Assembly: GCF_014648415.1 (NCBI RefSeq)
Contig: NZ_BMRB01000002.1
Location: forward strand, 62,001 to 126,000
Length of the DNA stretch: 64,000 nt
Origin: Actinokineospora fastidiosa
GTDB taxonomy: Bacteria > Actinomycetota > Actinomycetes > Mycobacteriales > Pseudonocardiaceae
Direction of reading: 5' to 3'
Shown here: positions 40,833 to 48,544 of the stretch, one piece after another
How the letters are laid out: the number at the start of each line of letters is the position of its first letter
How positions within the stretch are numbered: position 1 is the first letter of the stretch
Position numbers and translations under genes: made by a program
The notes under the pieces: generated by a model
What the model saw: the letters and a program-made list of their open reading frames with translations, nothing else
The model's database searches: none
What the model was told of the DNA's origin: nothing

Positions 40833-41342
40833 GTGAGCCCGCACCCCCGGGCGCGCCCGGACCCGGCCGTGGCGCTGCTCGACCTCTACGACCACGCGCT
40901 GCCGCACGTCTACGGCTACCTGCTGGCCCGCGTCGGCGACACCGCCCTGGCCGAGGACCTCACCGCCGAGACGTTCCTGGCCGCCGTCGCCGCCGCCCGC
41001 CGACCCGGGGCCGACACCCCGTCGGTGCCGTGGCTGATCGGCGTGGCCCGGCACAAGCTCGCCGACCACTGGCGCCGCGTCGCCCGCGAACGGCTGCGCG
41101 TGGTGGAGGACCCCGGCGTCGAGGACCCGTGGGAGGTGCGCCTGGACGCCATCCTCGCCCGCCAGACCCTCGCCGCGCTCGGCCCGCACCACCGCGCCGC
41201 GCTCACCCTGCGCTACCTCGACGGGCTCCCCGTGCCCGAGGTCGCCGCCCACCTGGGCCGCACCGTGCACGCCACCGAGGCGCTGCTGGTGCGCGCCCGC
41301 GCCGCGTTCCGTCGCGCCTACCCCGAGGGAGGGCAGCCGTGA
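40833..41342 (+). CDS. ECF-type RNA polymerase sigma factor
   Basis: A 169-residue sigma factor. Region 2: LLDLYDHALPHVYGYLLARV, DTALAEDLTAETFLAAVAAA, and PWLIGVARHKLADHWRRVAR. Region 4: ALGPHHRAALTLRYLDGLPV, PEVAAHLGRTVHATEALLVR. The GTG start (MSPHPRARP) follows a TATGGG box very closely. The gene overlaps the next by GTGA, and the neighbour's N-terminal 40 residues may be an anti-sigma-like peptide. Group assignment within ECF factors is uncertain. Confidence 0.9.
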   Translation: MSPHPRARPDPAVALLDLYDHALPHVYGYLLARVGDTALAEDLTAETFLAAVAAARRPGADTPSVPWLIGVARHKLADHWRRVARERLRVVEDPGVEDPWEVRLDAILARQTLAALGPHHRAALTLRYLDGLPVPEVAAHLGRTVHATEALLVRARAAFRRAYPEGGQP

Positions 41343-42211
41343 GCGACCCGTTCGACGCCCTCCGCGTCCCCGACACCCCCGAGCACCCGGACCCCGGGTT
41401 CGCCGCCGACCTGCGCGAGCGCCTCCGCCGCGCGGTCCTGACCTGGAAGGACGACACCACCATGACCACCAGCACCCAGACCCAGGCGGGGGCCGGTCCC
41501 GCGATCAGCCCCTACATCGTCGTCGCCGACGCCGCCGCGGCCATCGACTGGTACGTCGAGGCGCTCAACGCCCACCGGCGCGGCGAGCCGGTCGTCATGC
41601 CCGACGGGGCGATCGGCCACGCCGAGCTGACCATCGGCGACGCGGTGCTGATGCTGGCCGACGCCGCCGCGGCGGGCGACACCCCCGTCGCCGCGCCCGA
41701 GCAGGGCCGCCCGGCCTCGCACACCCTGCACCTGCGGGTGCCCGACGTCGACGCCGCCTTCGCCCGCGCCGTCGACCGCGGCGCGCGCCCCGAGCGCGAC
41801 CCCGCCGACTACCCCTACGGCCGACTGGCGGTGCTGGTCGACCCGTTCGGGCACCGCTGGATGCTGGCCGAGGACGAGACCGCGCCCCGCCCCGGCGACA
41901 TCGGCTACGCCACGGTGGTCGTCGCCGACGCCGATGCCGCCCGCGCCTTCTACGGGGCGGTGCTCGGCTGGTCGTTCAGCCCCGGCTCGGTGCCGGGCGG
42001 CTGGCAGGTGAACGGCCGCCAGGTCGGGCTGTGGGGCGGCGGCGGGTCGCCGAGGGTGGACCTGTGCTACCGGGTCGCCGACATCCGCGCCGCGGTCGAC
42101 GCGGTGCGCGCGCACGGCGGCACCGCCGGGGAGATCGACACCAAGCCCTACGGCCGGTACGTGGAGTGCGCCGACCCCGAGGGCACGGCCTTCCAGCTCT
42201 GGCAGCCCTAG
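41339..42211 (+). CDS. Two-module VOC family protein with N-terminal sigma-linked extension
   Basis: A 290-residue protein. The first ~40 residues (MSDPFDALRVPDTPEHPDPG, then FAADLRERLRRAVL) form a short helical segment often encoded right after ECF sigma factors. Then come two glyoxalase/VOC modules: one from ISPYIVVADAAAAIDWYVEA, the other from GDIGYATVVVADADAARAFY to DPEGTAFQLWQP. Translational coupling (GTGA) with the sigma gene suggests joint function, perhaps sensing a small electrophile. The stop overlaps the convergent SCO1664-type gene by 4 bases. Confidence 0.9.
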   Translation: MSDPFDALRVPDTPEHPDPGFAADLRERLRRAVLTWKDDTTMTTSTQTQAGAGPAISPYIVVADAAAAIDWYVEALNAHRRGEPVVMPDGAIGHAELTIGDAVLMLADAAAAGDTPVAAPEQGRPASHTLHLRVPDVDAAFARAVDRGARPERDPADYPYGRLAVLVDPFGHRWMLAEDETAPRPGDIGYATVVVADADAARAFYGAVLGWSFSPGSVPGGWQVNGRQVGLWGGGGSPRVDLCYRVADIRAAVDAVRAHGGTAGEIDTKPYGRYVECADPEGTAFQLWQP

Positions 42212-43002
42212 AACGCGGGCCAGGGGATCGGGCGGCCCGCGGCGTCGGGCACCGGGAACACCGGGGCGGCCAGCAGCCGCGCCACCCGGGTGCGCAGCGC
42301 CTTGACCTCGCGGACCGTCAGGTGCTCGCCCACCTCGTCGGCGAAGTCGCCGTCCAGGGCGGACCTGAGCCGGGCGAGGTGGTCGAGCACGTCGGCGGGC
42401 AGCGGCTCCCCCGCCCACCCCCACAGCACAGTGCGCAGCTTCGGCTCGTGGTGCAGGCAGATGCCGTGGTCCACCCCGTACACGCCGCCGTCGGTGCCGT
42501 GCAGGACGTGCCCGCCCTTGCGGTCGGCGTTGTTGAGCACCACGTCCAGCGCGGCCAGCCGGGCGACGGCAACGTCGCCGGAGTGGATGAGCGCCGCCGG
42601 GTCGCCGTGGCGGTCCAGGGCGTGCAGCACGGTGCGCCAGCCGGGCGGCACCTCGTCGGGGGTGACCAGGTCGACGAGGTCGTCGCCCTCCTTGGTGTCC
42701 ACCCACAGCTGCACCATGCCGGGCCCGACCGGGCCGTCGCGCAGCACCGTCGGCGGGATCAGCGCCAGCCCGGCGGCGCGGGCGACGAGGTAGGCGGCGA
42801 CCTCCCGACCGGCCAGCGTGCCGTCGGGGAAGTCCCACAGCGGCCGCTCGCCGCGCACCGGCTTGTAGACGCAGCGCGCGCTCACCCCGTCGAGGGTGAT
42901 GCCGCAGAACAGGGTGATGTTGGAGGCGTCGACCAGGCGGCCCTCGATGTCCAGCTCGCCCTCGCGCAGGAACGCCTCGGCGTGCGGGTCGGTCGGTAAC
43001 AC
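42208..43002 (-). CDS. SCO1664-family protein (PI3/4-kinase-like fold)
   Basis: A 264-residue protein conserved in actinobacteria: EAFLREGELDIEGRLVDASN, YKPVRGERPLWDFPDGTLAG, LDVVLNNADRKGGHVL and VYGVDHGICLHHEPKLRTVL. The lysine of YKPV, the N-N-x-DRK loop and the VDHG motif resemble the nucleotide and catalytic sites of kinase-like folds. Role unknown. It follows the DUF3090 gene with 7 bases between on the same strand. In many actinobacteria this pair is adjacent to a histidine phosphatase and UppP; here those are about 15 kb away. Confidence 0.9.
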   Translation of the reverse strand: MLPTDPHAEAFLREGELDIEGRLVDASNITLFCGITLDGVSARCVYKPVRGERPLWDFPDGTLAGREVAAYLVARAAGLALIPPTVLRDGPVGPGMVQLWVDTKEGDDLVDLVTPDEVPPGWRTVLHALDRHGDPAALIHSGDVAVARLAALDVVLNNADRKGGHVLHGTDGGVYGVDHGICLHHEPKLRTVLWGWAGEPLPADVLDHLARLRSALDGDFADEVGEHLTVREVKALRTRVARLLAAPVFPVPDAAGRPIPWPAF

Positions 43003-43009
43003 CGGCGGG

Positions 43010-43576
43010 TCAGTCGTCGTCGCCGCGGCGGTAGCCGTTCTGGCGCGGGCACACGTGCCCGCCGGGGTCCAGCGGCTCCCCGCACAGCGGGCACGGCTTG
43101 CGTCCGGCCTTGAGGACGCGGTCGGCGCGCTCGGCGAAGGCGCGCGCCATCACCGGGGTGAGGAACACGCGCACCGCGTCCGGGCCCTCCTCGGTGTCGT
43201 CGAGCACCACCGACTCGTCGACCTCGCCCTCGGTGATCGCCAGCAGCTCGATGACCACCGCGCGGGACTCCGCGTCCCAGCCCAGGCCCATGGTGCCGAC
43301 GCGGAACTCCTCCTCCACCGGCACGGTCAGCGGCTCGGAGTCCACGTCGGTCTCGTCGACGTCGTCGGGCACCTCGGCGCCGAAGCGGCGGTGCACCTCC
43401 TCCAGCAGCGACCCGATGCGCTCGGCGAGCACCTGCACCTGCTGTTTCTCGATGGTCACCGACACCGTCTTGGCCGACTCCACCGCCTGCAGGTAGAACG
43501 TGCGGTCGCCGGGCTGCCCGACGGTGCCCGCGACGAAGCGGTCGGGTTGGCGGAAGACGTGGATGACGCGAGCCAT
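43010..43576 (-). CDS. DUF3090 family protein (zinc-ribbon C-terminus)
   Basis: A 188-residue protein: ARVIHVFRQPDRFVAGTVGQ, GDRTFYLQAVESAKTVSVTI, EKQQVQVLAERIGSLLEEV. It ends with a zinc-ribbon-like CPLCGEPLDPGGHVCPRQNG. The family is found across actinobacteria beside the SCO1664 and histidine phosphatase genes; its molecular function is unknown. The CxxC ... C pattern suggests metal binding. The ATG has GAGGTGCC before it. It is transcribed away from the S9 peptidase gene. Confidence 0.92.
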   Translation of the reverse strand: MARVIHVFRQPDRFVAGTVGQPGDRTFYLQAVESAKTVSVTIEKQQVQVLAERIGSLLEEVHRRFGAEVPDDVDETDVDSEPLTVPVEEEFRVGTMGLGWDAESRAVVIELLAITEGEVDESVVLDDTEEGPDAVRVFLTPVMARAFAERADRVLKAGRKPCPLCGEPLDPGGHVCPRQNGYRRGDDD

Positions 43577-43677
43577 GGCACCTCGACCTTATTGCACGAC
43601 GCGGGGACGGGCAGGTCCCGCCCCCACCGGACAGCGTTGACGCGTCCACCGTATCGGGCGGTCGGTAGGGTCGTCTC

Positions 43678-45582
43678 GTGGTCCACATCGCCCCGCACGG
43701 CGGCTGGGAGTCGCCCCTGACCGCCGCCGACGTCGCCCGCTCCGCGGCCGCCCCGACCTGGGTGCTGCCGCACGGGGGCGCGGTGTGGTGGACGCGGTCG
43801 CTGCCGGAGGAGGGCGGGCGGCAGGCGCTGCTGCGCTCCGGGCCGGACGGGCCGCTGGAGGTGCTGGGCGCGCCGTGGAGCGCGCGCAACCGCGTCCACG
43901 AGTACGGCGGGCGCCCGTTCACCGTCGTCGACGGGCGGGTGGTGTTCACCGAGTGGGGCGACCAGCGCGTCTACGCCGTCACCGACGACGGCCCCGTGCC
44001 GCTGACCGGGGCGCCCGACCGCGAGCACGGATGGCGCTACAGCGACCTCACCCCCGGGCCCGGCGGCGAGGTGTGGTGCGTGCGCGAGACCGTCACCGGC
44101 GACGCGCCCACCGACGTCGTCCGCGACCTGGTGGCGGTGTCGCTGGCGAGCGGGGTGCGGGTGTTGGGCCGCTCGCACCACTTCATGACTGCCCCGCAGC
44201 CCTCCCCGGACGGGCGACACGCTGCCTGGATCGGCTGGTCGCACCCCGACATGCCGTGGGACGCCAGCGAGCTGTGCGTGGCCGCCGTCGGCGCCGACGG
44301 CGTGTTCGGCCCGCACCGGGTGGTCGCGGGCGGGCCCGGGGTGTCGGTGTGCCAGGTGTGCTGGGAGGCGCCGGACTCGCTGCTGGCCATGGCCGACCCG
44401 CGCGGCTGGTGGAACCTGCACCGCATCGGCCTCGACGGGGCCATGGTGGCGCTGGCCCCCGGCGATCACGAGCTGGGCGGGCCGCTGTGGCAGCTGGGGC
44501 GGCGCTGGTTCGCGCCGCTGGGCCGCGGCCGCCACGCGGTGCTGCGCGCGGGCGCGCTGGCCGTCCTGGACGAGCGCAGCGGCACCGTGACCGACGTCGA
44601 CACCGACTTCGCCGTGTTCGCCCCCGACCTGCACGCCGCCGACGGGGTGGTCACCACGTGCGCGGCGGGACCGCGCACCCCGTGGACGGTGATCAGCCTG
44701 GACCTGTCCACCGGCGTCCACACCGAACACACCCGCCCCGACGCGCCGGACCCCCGCTACCTGCCCGAGCCGGTGGCGCGCACCGTCGACGCCGACGGGC
44801 ACGCGGTGCCGGTGCTGGTGTACCCGCCGACCAATCCGGACTTCGCGGGCCCCGAGGGCGAGTCGCCGCCCTACCTGCTGTACCCGCACAGCGGCCCCAC
44901 CACCGCCTTCAGCAGGGCGCTGGACCTCGACATCGCGTTCTTCACCAGCCGAGGGTTCGGCGTGGCGGCCGTGGACTACGCCGGGTCCACCGGGCACGGC
45001 CGCGCATTCCGGGAGCTGCTGCACGGCCGGTGGGGCGTGGTCGACGTCGCCGACACGATCGCCGCCGCGGCCGCCCTGGTCGCCGACGGCACCGCCGACC
45101 CGACGCGGCTGGCGGTGCGTGGCGGCAGCGCGGGCGGCTTCACCGCCGCCGCGGCCATGACCGGCGGCACCGTGTTCGCCTGCGCCACGCTGATGTTCCC
45201 GCTGCTGGACCTGTCCCCGTGGGCCGACGGGCGCGTCGAGACCCACGACTTCGAGTCCCGCTACGTCGAGCGGCTCGTCGGCGCGCTGCCCGAGCACGCC
45301 GACCGCTACCGCGAGCGCTCCCCCGTCGGCGCCGCCGACCGGGTGCGCGGCCCGGTGCTGGTGCTGCAGGGCGCCGAGGACCCCGTGTGCCCGCCGGAGC
45401 AGGTCAAGCGGTTCGTCGACGCGCTGCGCGTCCCGCACGCCTACCTCAGCTTCGACGGCGAGCGGCACGGGTTCCGCCGCGCGGAGACCATCGCCGCCGC
45501 CTACGCCGCCGAACTGTCCTTCTACGGCCGGGTGTTCGGGTTCACCCCGCCCGGCGTGCCCGAACTGGAGCTGACGCCATGA
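43678..45582 (+). CDS. S9-family prolyl oligopeptidase/acylaminoacyl peptidase
   Basis: A 634-residue peptidase. The N-terminal ~370 residues form a beta-propeller (repeats such as FMTAPQPSPDGRHAAWIGWS). The C-terminal alpha/beta hydrolase domain has Ser484 (RGGSAGGFT), Asp568 (GAEDPVC) and His597 (ERHGFR). It cleaves short peptides, probably in the cytosol since no signal peptide is seen. TAGGGT ends 6 bases before the GTG, suggesting a leaderless mRNA. The stop overlaps the LD-carboxypeptidase start (ATGA). Confidence 0.94.
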   Translation: MVHIAPHGGWESPLTAADVARSAAAPTWVLPHGGAVWWTRSLPEEGGRQALLRSGPDGPLEVLGAPWSARNRVHEYGGRPFTVVDGRVVFTEWGDQRVYAVTDDGPVPLTGAPDREHGWRYSDLTPGPGGEVWCVRETVTGDAPTDVVRDLVAVSLASGVRVLGRSHHFMTAPQPSPDGRHAAWIGWSHPDMPWDASELCVAAVGADGVFGPHRVVAGGPGVSVCQVCWEAPDSLLAMADPRGWWNLHRIGLDGAMVALAPGDHELGGPLWQLGRRWFAPLGRGRHAVLRAGALAVLDERSGTVTDVDTDFAVFAPDLHAADGVVTTCAAGPRTPWTVISLDLSTGVHTEHTRPDAPDPRYLPEPVARTVDADGHAVPVLVYPPTNPDFAGPEGESPPYLLYPHSGPTTAFSRALDLDIAFFTSRGFGVAAVDYAGSTGHGRAFRELLHGRWGVVDVADTIAAAAALVADGTADPTRLAVRGGSAGGFTAAAAMTGGTVFACATLMFPLLDLSPWADGRVETHDFESRYVERLVGALPEHADRYRERSPVGAADRVRGPVLVLQGAEDPVCPPEQVKRFVDALRVPHAYLSFDGERHGFRRAETIAAAYAAELSFYGRVFGFTPPGVPELELTP

Positions 45583-46496
45583 CCAGGATGCGCCCGCCGA
45601 GGCTGCGCGAGGGGTCCCTGGTCGCGGTCGTCGCCCCGGCCGGGCCGGTGGAGCGGGCGCGGCTGGCCGAGGGGGTCGCGGCGCTGGAGTCGTGGGGGCT
45701 GCGGGTGCGGGTGGGCGAGCACGTGCTCGACCGCCACCCCCGCCTGCCCTACCTGGCCGGGACCGACGCCGACCGGGCCGCCGACCTGCAGGACGCCTGG
45801 TGCGACCCGGCGGTGGAGGCGGTGGTGTGCGCGCGCGGCGGCTACGGCTGCCAGCGGCTGGTGGACCTGCTGGACTGGGCGGCGCTGGCCGCCGCGGGCC
45901 CGAAGGTGCTCGCCGGGTCCAGCGACGTGACCGCCCTGCACGCGGCCTTCGGCGCGAACCTGGACCTGGTGACGCTGTTCTCCCCGATGGTGGCCGGGAA
46001 GCTGTTCGACGCGGGAGCGCGCGAGCACCTGCGGGCGACGCTGTTCGACCCGGAGTCCACGGTGGTGCTGACCGGGCCGAGGGTGTCCACCGCCGAGCAC
46101 GGGGTCGCCGAGGGCGTCACCTGCGGCGGCACGCTGAGCCTGCTGGCCGCCGACGTCGGCTCGCTGGACGCCGCGCCCCCGCCGGACGAGTCGATCCTGC
46201 TGCTGGAGGACGTCGGCGAGGACCCCTACCGGGTGGACCGGCTGCTCACCCAGCTGCTGCGCGCGGGCTGGTTCACCGGGGTCACCGGGGTCGCGCTGGG
46301 CTCGTGGGCGGAGTGCGGCGAGCCGCGCGAGGTGTACGCGGTGGTGGCCGACCTGCTGGGCGGGCTCGGCGTGCCGATGGTGTGGGAGCTGGGCTTCGGG
46401 CACTGCCCGGAGCAGCTCACCGTGCCGTTGGGCGTCTCCGCCCGGCTCGACGCCGACGACGGGACGCTGACGCTGGCCGAGCCCGCCCTCGCCTAG
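45579..46496 (+). CDS. LD-carboxypeptidase (S66 family)
   Basis: A 305-residue serine peptidase. The catalytic Ser115 lies in AGSSDVT, Glu210 in LLEDVGEDPYR and His275 in GFGHCPEQ, the Ser-Glu-His triad of LdcA/MccF enzymes. It removes the terminal D-alanine from tetrapeptides of recycled murein, or cleaves microcin C-like peptides. It is coupled to the S9 peptidase by a 4-base overlap. With the Dpp transporter and D-aminopeptidase downstream it suggests uptake and degradation of cell-wall peptides. The stop overlaps the convergent MBL gene. Confidence 0.93.
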   Translation: MTRMRPPRLREGSLVAVVAPAGPVERARLAEGVAALESWGLRVRVGEHVLDRHPRLPYLAGTDADRAADLQDAWCDPAVEAVVCARGGYGCQRLVDLLDWAALAAAGPKVLAGSSDVTALHAAFGANLDLVTLFSPMVAGKLFDAGAREHLRATLFDPESTVVLTGPRVSTAEHGVAEGVTCGGTLSLLAADVGSLDAAPPPDESILLLEDVGEDPYRVDRLLTQLLRAGWFTGVTGVALGSWAECGEPREVYAVVADLLGGLGVPMVWELGFGHCPEQLTVPLGVSARLDADDGTLTLAEPALA

Positions 46497-47176
46497 AGGT
46501 CGGCGGCCGCGGTGCGCAGCGCGGCCGAGGCCCCGGCCAGCACCGGGTCGCCGTGGCCGAAGCAGGCGATCTCGACCCCGTCGAGCGCGGCCTGGCGGCG
46601 GAAGGACTCCACGGCCAGCGCGGGGTCGCTGTTGAACACCCCCAGCATGATCCGGCCCTCGTGCTCGGCGATGGTGTCGCCGGTGAACAGCACCCCGTCC
46701 TCCGGCAGGTGCAGGGCGACGCTGCCCGGCGTGTGCCCGGGCACCCCGATCACGCGGGCGCCGAAGTCGAGGACCTCGCCGCCGCGCAGGACGACGTCGA
46801 CCGGGCAGGGCGCCGCGGGCGGCACACCGGGCACGATCGCGGCGAACAGCTCCCGCTCCCAGTCGGCGGTGAGCACCGGCTCCGGCGGCGGCCGCTCGCC
46901 CTGCACGAGCGCGACGTCGGCGTGGTGGGCGTGCACGGGCGCGCCGTGCCAGGCGCGCACCTCGGCGGCGGCCCCGGCGTGGTCGTTGTGGCCGTGGGTG
47001 AGCACGATCCGCCGGATCGCCGCGGTGTCCATGCCCAGCCCGGCGACCGCGGCGGCGATCGCGGGCCCGGACCCGGCCGGGCCGGTGTCGATCAGGGTGA
47101 GGTCGTCGCCGTCGCGCCACAGGTAGGCCTGGCCGACGGCGAAGCGCAGCATGGTGAGCCGCTCGGTGATCCGCAT
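46493..47176 (-). CDS. MBL-fold metallo-hydrolase
   Basis: A 227-residue metallo-beta-lactamase-fold protein. The metal motif is THGHNDHAG; further ligands are in VPGHTPGSVAL, FTGDTIAEHEG and the final CFGHGDPV. It most resembles hydroxyacylglutathione hydrolase or lactonase-like members; the substrate is unknown. The ATG (MRITERLTMLRFAVGQ) is the first in frame with the fold. It converges on the LD-carboxypeptidase gene with a 4-base overlap. Confidence 0.9.
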   Translation of the reverse strand: MRITERLTMLRFAVGQAYLWRDGDDLTLIDTGPAGSGPAIAAAVAGLGMDTAAIRRIVLTHGHNDHAGAAAEVRAWHGAPVHAHHADVALVQGERPPPEPVLTADWERELFAAIVPGVPPAAPCPVDVVLRGGEVLDFGARVIGVPGHTPGSVALHLPEDGVLFTGDTIAEHEGRIMLGVFNSDPALAVESFRRQAALDGVEIACFGHGDPVLAGASAALRTAAADL

Positions 47177-47245
47177 GCCCGCGAGGCTATGCCGATCACC
47201 GCCGCCGCGGTGTCGGGTTTCGCCCACGGCAGTACGGTGGGGATC

Positions 47246-47809
47246 ATGACGGTGGTGGTGCGGGCGTCGGTGTCGCTGGACGGCTACTGCGCGGGCCCGG
47301 GGGTGAGCGTGGCCGAGGGCATGGGCCGCGACGGGGAGCTGCTGCACGCCTGGCAGTTCGCCGACGACCCGGCCCCGGCCGACCGGGCGGCGGTGGAGCG
47401 GATGCGCGCCGAGGTCGGGGCGACCGTGCTCGGCAGGCGCACCTACGACGTGGGCGTCGGGCACTGGAACGACGTGCCGTTCGCCGGGGCGGCGTTCGTG
47501 CTCACCCACCGGCCCGGCCCGGACGTGCCGATGGCCTCGGGCACCTTCCACTTCACCGACGCCGGGATCGCCGCCGCCGTCGAGCGCGCCACCGCCGCGG
47601 CGGGCGGGCGCACGGTCAACGTCATGGGCGGGGAGACGGTGCGCCAGGCGCTGGCCGCCGGGCTGGTCGACGAGCTGGACCTGCAGGTGGTGCCGATCCT
47701 GCTCGGCGACGGCGTGCGGCTGCTGGACGGGGCGCGCGCGGACCTGGAGTGCGTGTCGGTCACCCCGTCGCCGCGCGCGACCCACGTCCACTACCGGGTG
47801 CGCCGCTAG
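47246..47809 (+). CDS. Dihydrofolate reductase-like (RibD C-terminal family) protein
   Basis: A 187-residue protein: VVVRASVSLDGYCAGPGVSV, VGATVLGRRTYDVGVGHWND, and RTVNVMGGETVRQALAAGLV with the NADPH-binding glycines. Third member of this family in the window. A TACGGT box ends 7 bases before the ATG, giving a probable leaderless start. It converges on the Clp_N gene with a 4-base overlap. The substrate is unknown. Confidence 0.9.
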   Translation: MTVVVRASVSLDGYCAGPGVSVAEGMGRDGELLHAWQFADDPAPADRAAVERMRAEVGATVLGRRTYDVGVGHWNDVPFAGAAFVLTHRPGPDVPMASGTFHFTDAGIAAAVERATAAAGGRTVNVMGGETVRQALAAGLVDELDLQVVPILLGDGVRLLDGARADLECVSVTPSPRATHVHYRVRR

Positions 47810-48486
47810 GAGATCCGCCTCTCCAGCGCCTCGATGCGCTCCACGAGCGGCTTGAGCGCCGCGGCGATCACCCCCGCCGACATCTCGCCGGTCTGGGCGC
47901 GCAGGTGCACGTACCCGGCGAGGGCGGCGGTGACGGCGGCGCGCAGCGCGCGGGGCTCGGCGCCCGCGGCGCGCAGGGCGGCCGAGCCGGGCCCGTCGGG
48001 CTCGGTGGCCAGGCCGAGCAGCAGGTGCTCGCAGCCGATGTAGTTGTGGCCGAGCGCGACGGCCTCGGTGACGGCCAGTTCCAGGGCGTTGGCGGCGTCG
48101 GAGCTGAAGCGGGTGGCCTCCCCGCCGCCCCGGGGGGACTCGATGGCGCGGCGGACGCGGTCGGGGCTGATGTCGAGGGCGGCGAGCACGCGCAGGGCGA
48201 GGTTGTCGCCCTCGTCGAGCATGCCGCGCAGCAGGTGTCCGGTGTCGACCTCGGGGGCGTTGTCGGCGCGGGCGGCGTCGATGCCCATGCGCACGGCGGT
48301 GCGGGCGCGGTCGGTGAAGTTGGGCAGCTCGTGCTCGGCGTCGCCGCCGAGGACGACGGCGCGGATGGCGCTGACGCGGCGCGCGGACTGCTCCAGCGCG
48401 CGCTGGCACACCGCGGAGACGGGCACCCCGGAGGCGCGGACCTCCTCGGCGAGGTCGTCGGGCAGGTACACGTTGATCTTCGGCAT
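47806..48486 (-). CDS. Ribbon-helix-helix plus Clp N-terminal domain protein
   Basis: A 226-residue protein. Residues 1-45 (PKINVYLPDDLAEEVRASGV, PVSAVCQRALEQSAR) look like a ribbon-helix-helix DNA-binding domain. Residues about 55-195 hold two Clp repeat units (FTDRARTAVRMGIDAARADN, DTGHLLRGMLDEG; FSSDAANALELAVTEAVALG, IGCEHLLLGL). There is no AAA+ ATPase part. The C-terminal helix is probably for dimerisation. A DNA-binding protein that could be read by Clp machinery, or use the Clp fold as sensor, is inferred. A leaderless start is likely (TACGGT 6 bases upstream), inside an iterated operator. Confidence 0.88.
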   Translation of the reverse strand: MPKINVYLPDDLAEEVRASGVPVSAVCQRALEQSARRVSAIRAVVLGGDAEHELPNFTDRARTAVRMGIDAARADNAPEVDTGHLLRGMLDEGDNLALRVLAALDISPDRVRRAIESPRGGGEATRFSSDAANALELAVTEAVALGHNYIGCEHLLLGLATEPDGPGSAALRAAGAEPRALRAAVTAALAGYVHLRAQTGEMSAGVIAAALKPLVERIEALERRIS

Positions 48487-48496
48487 GACCCCACCG

Positions 48497-48544
48497 TAAC
48501 CCCAGAAGGGGTTATACGTCTACCCCCAAGATGGGGTTATACGT
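48497..48544. promoter_or_regulatory. Iterated operator of the RHH-Clp_N gene
   Basis: GGGGTTATACGT occurs twice with a 25-base period. The first copy forms an inverted repeat with TAACCCC (4-base spacer), and ACCCC before the second copy gives another. Such multiple half sites suit cooperative binding by a ribbon-helix-helix dimer. The right end overlaps the last codons of mptB. Confidence 0.75.

Noticed and set aside
47806..48486. RHH-Clp_N gene considered as an antitoxin of a toxin-antitoxin pair
   Set aside because: No small toxin gene adjoins it in the same direction; the neighbours are a convergent DHFR-like gene and the upstream mptB gene.
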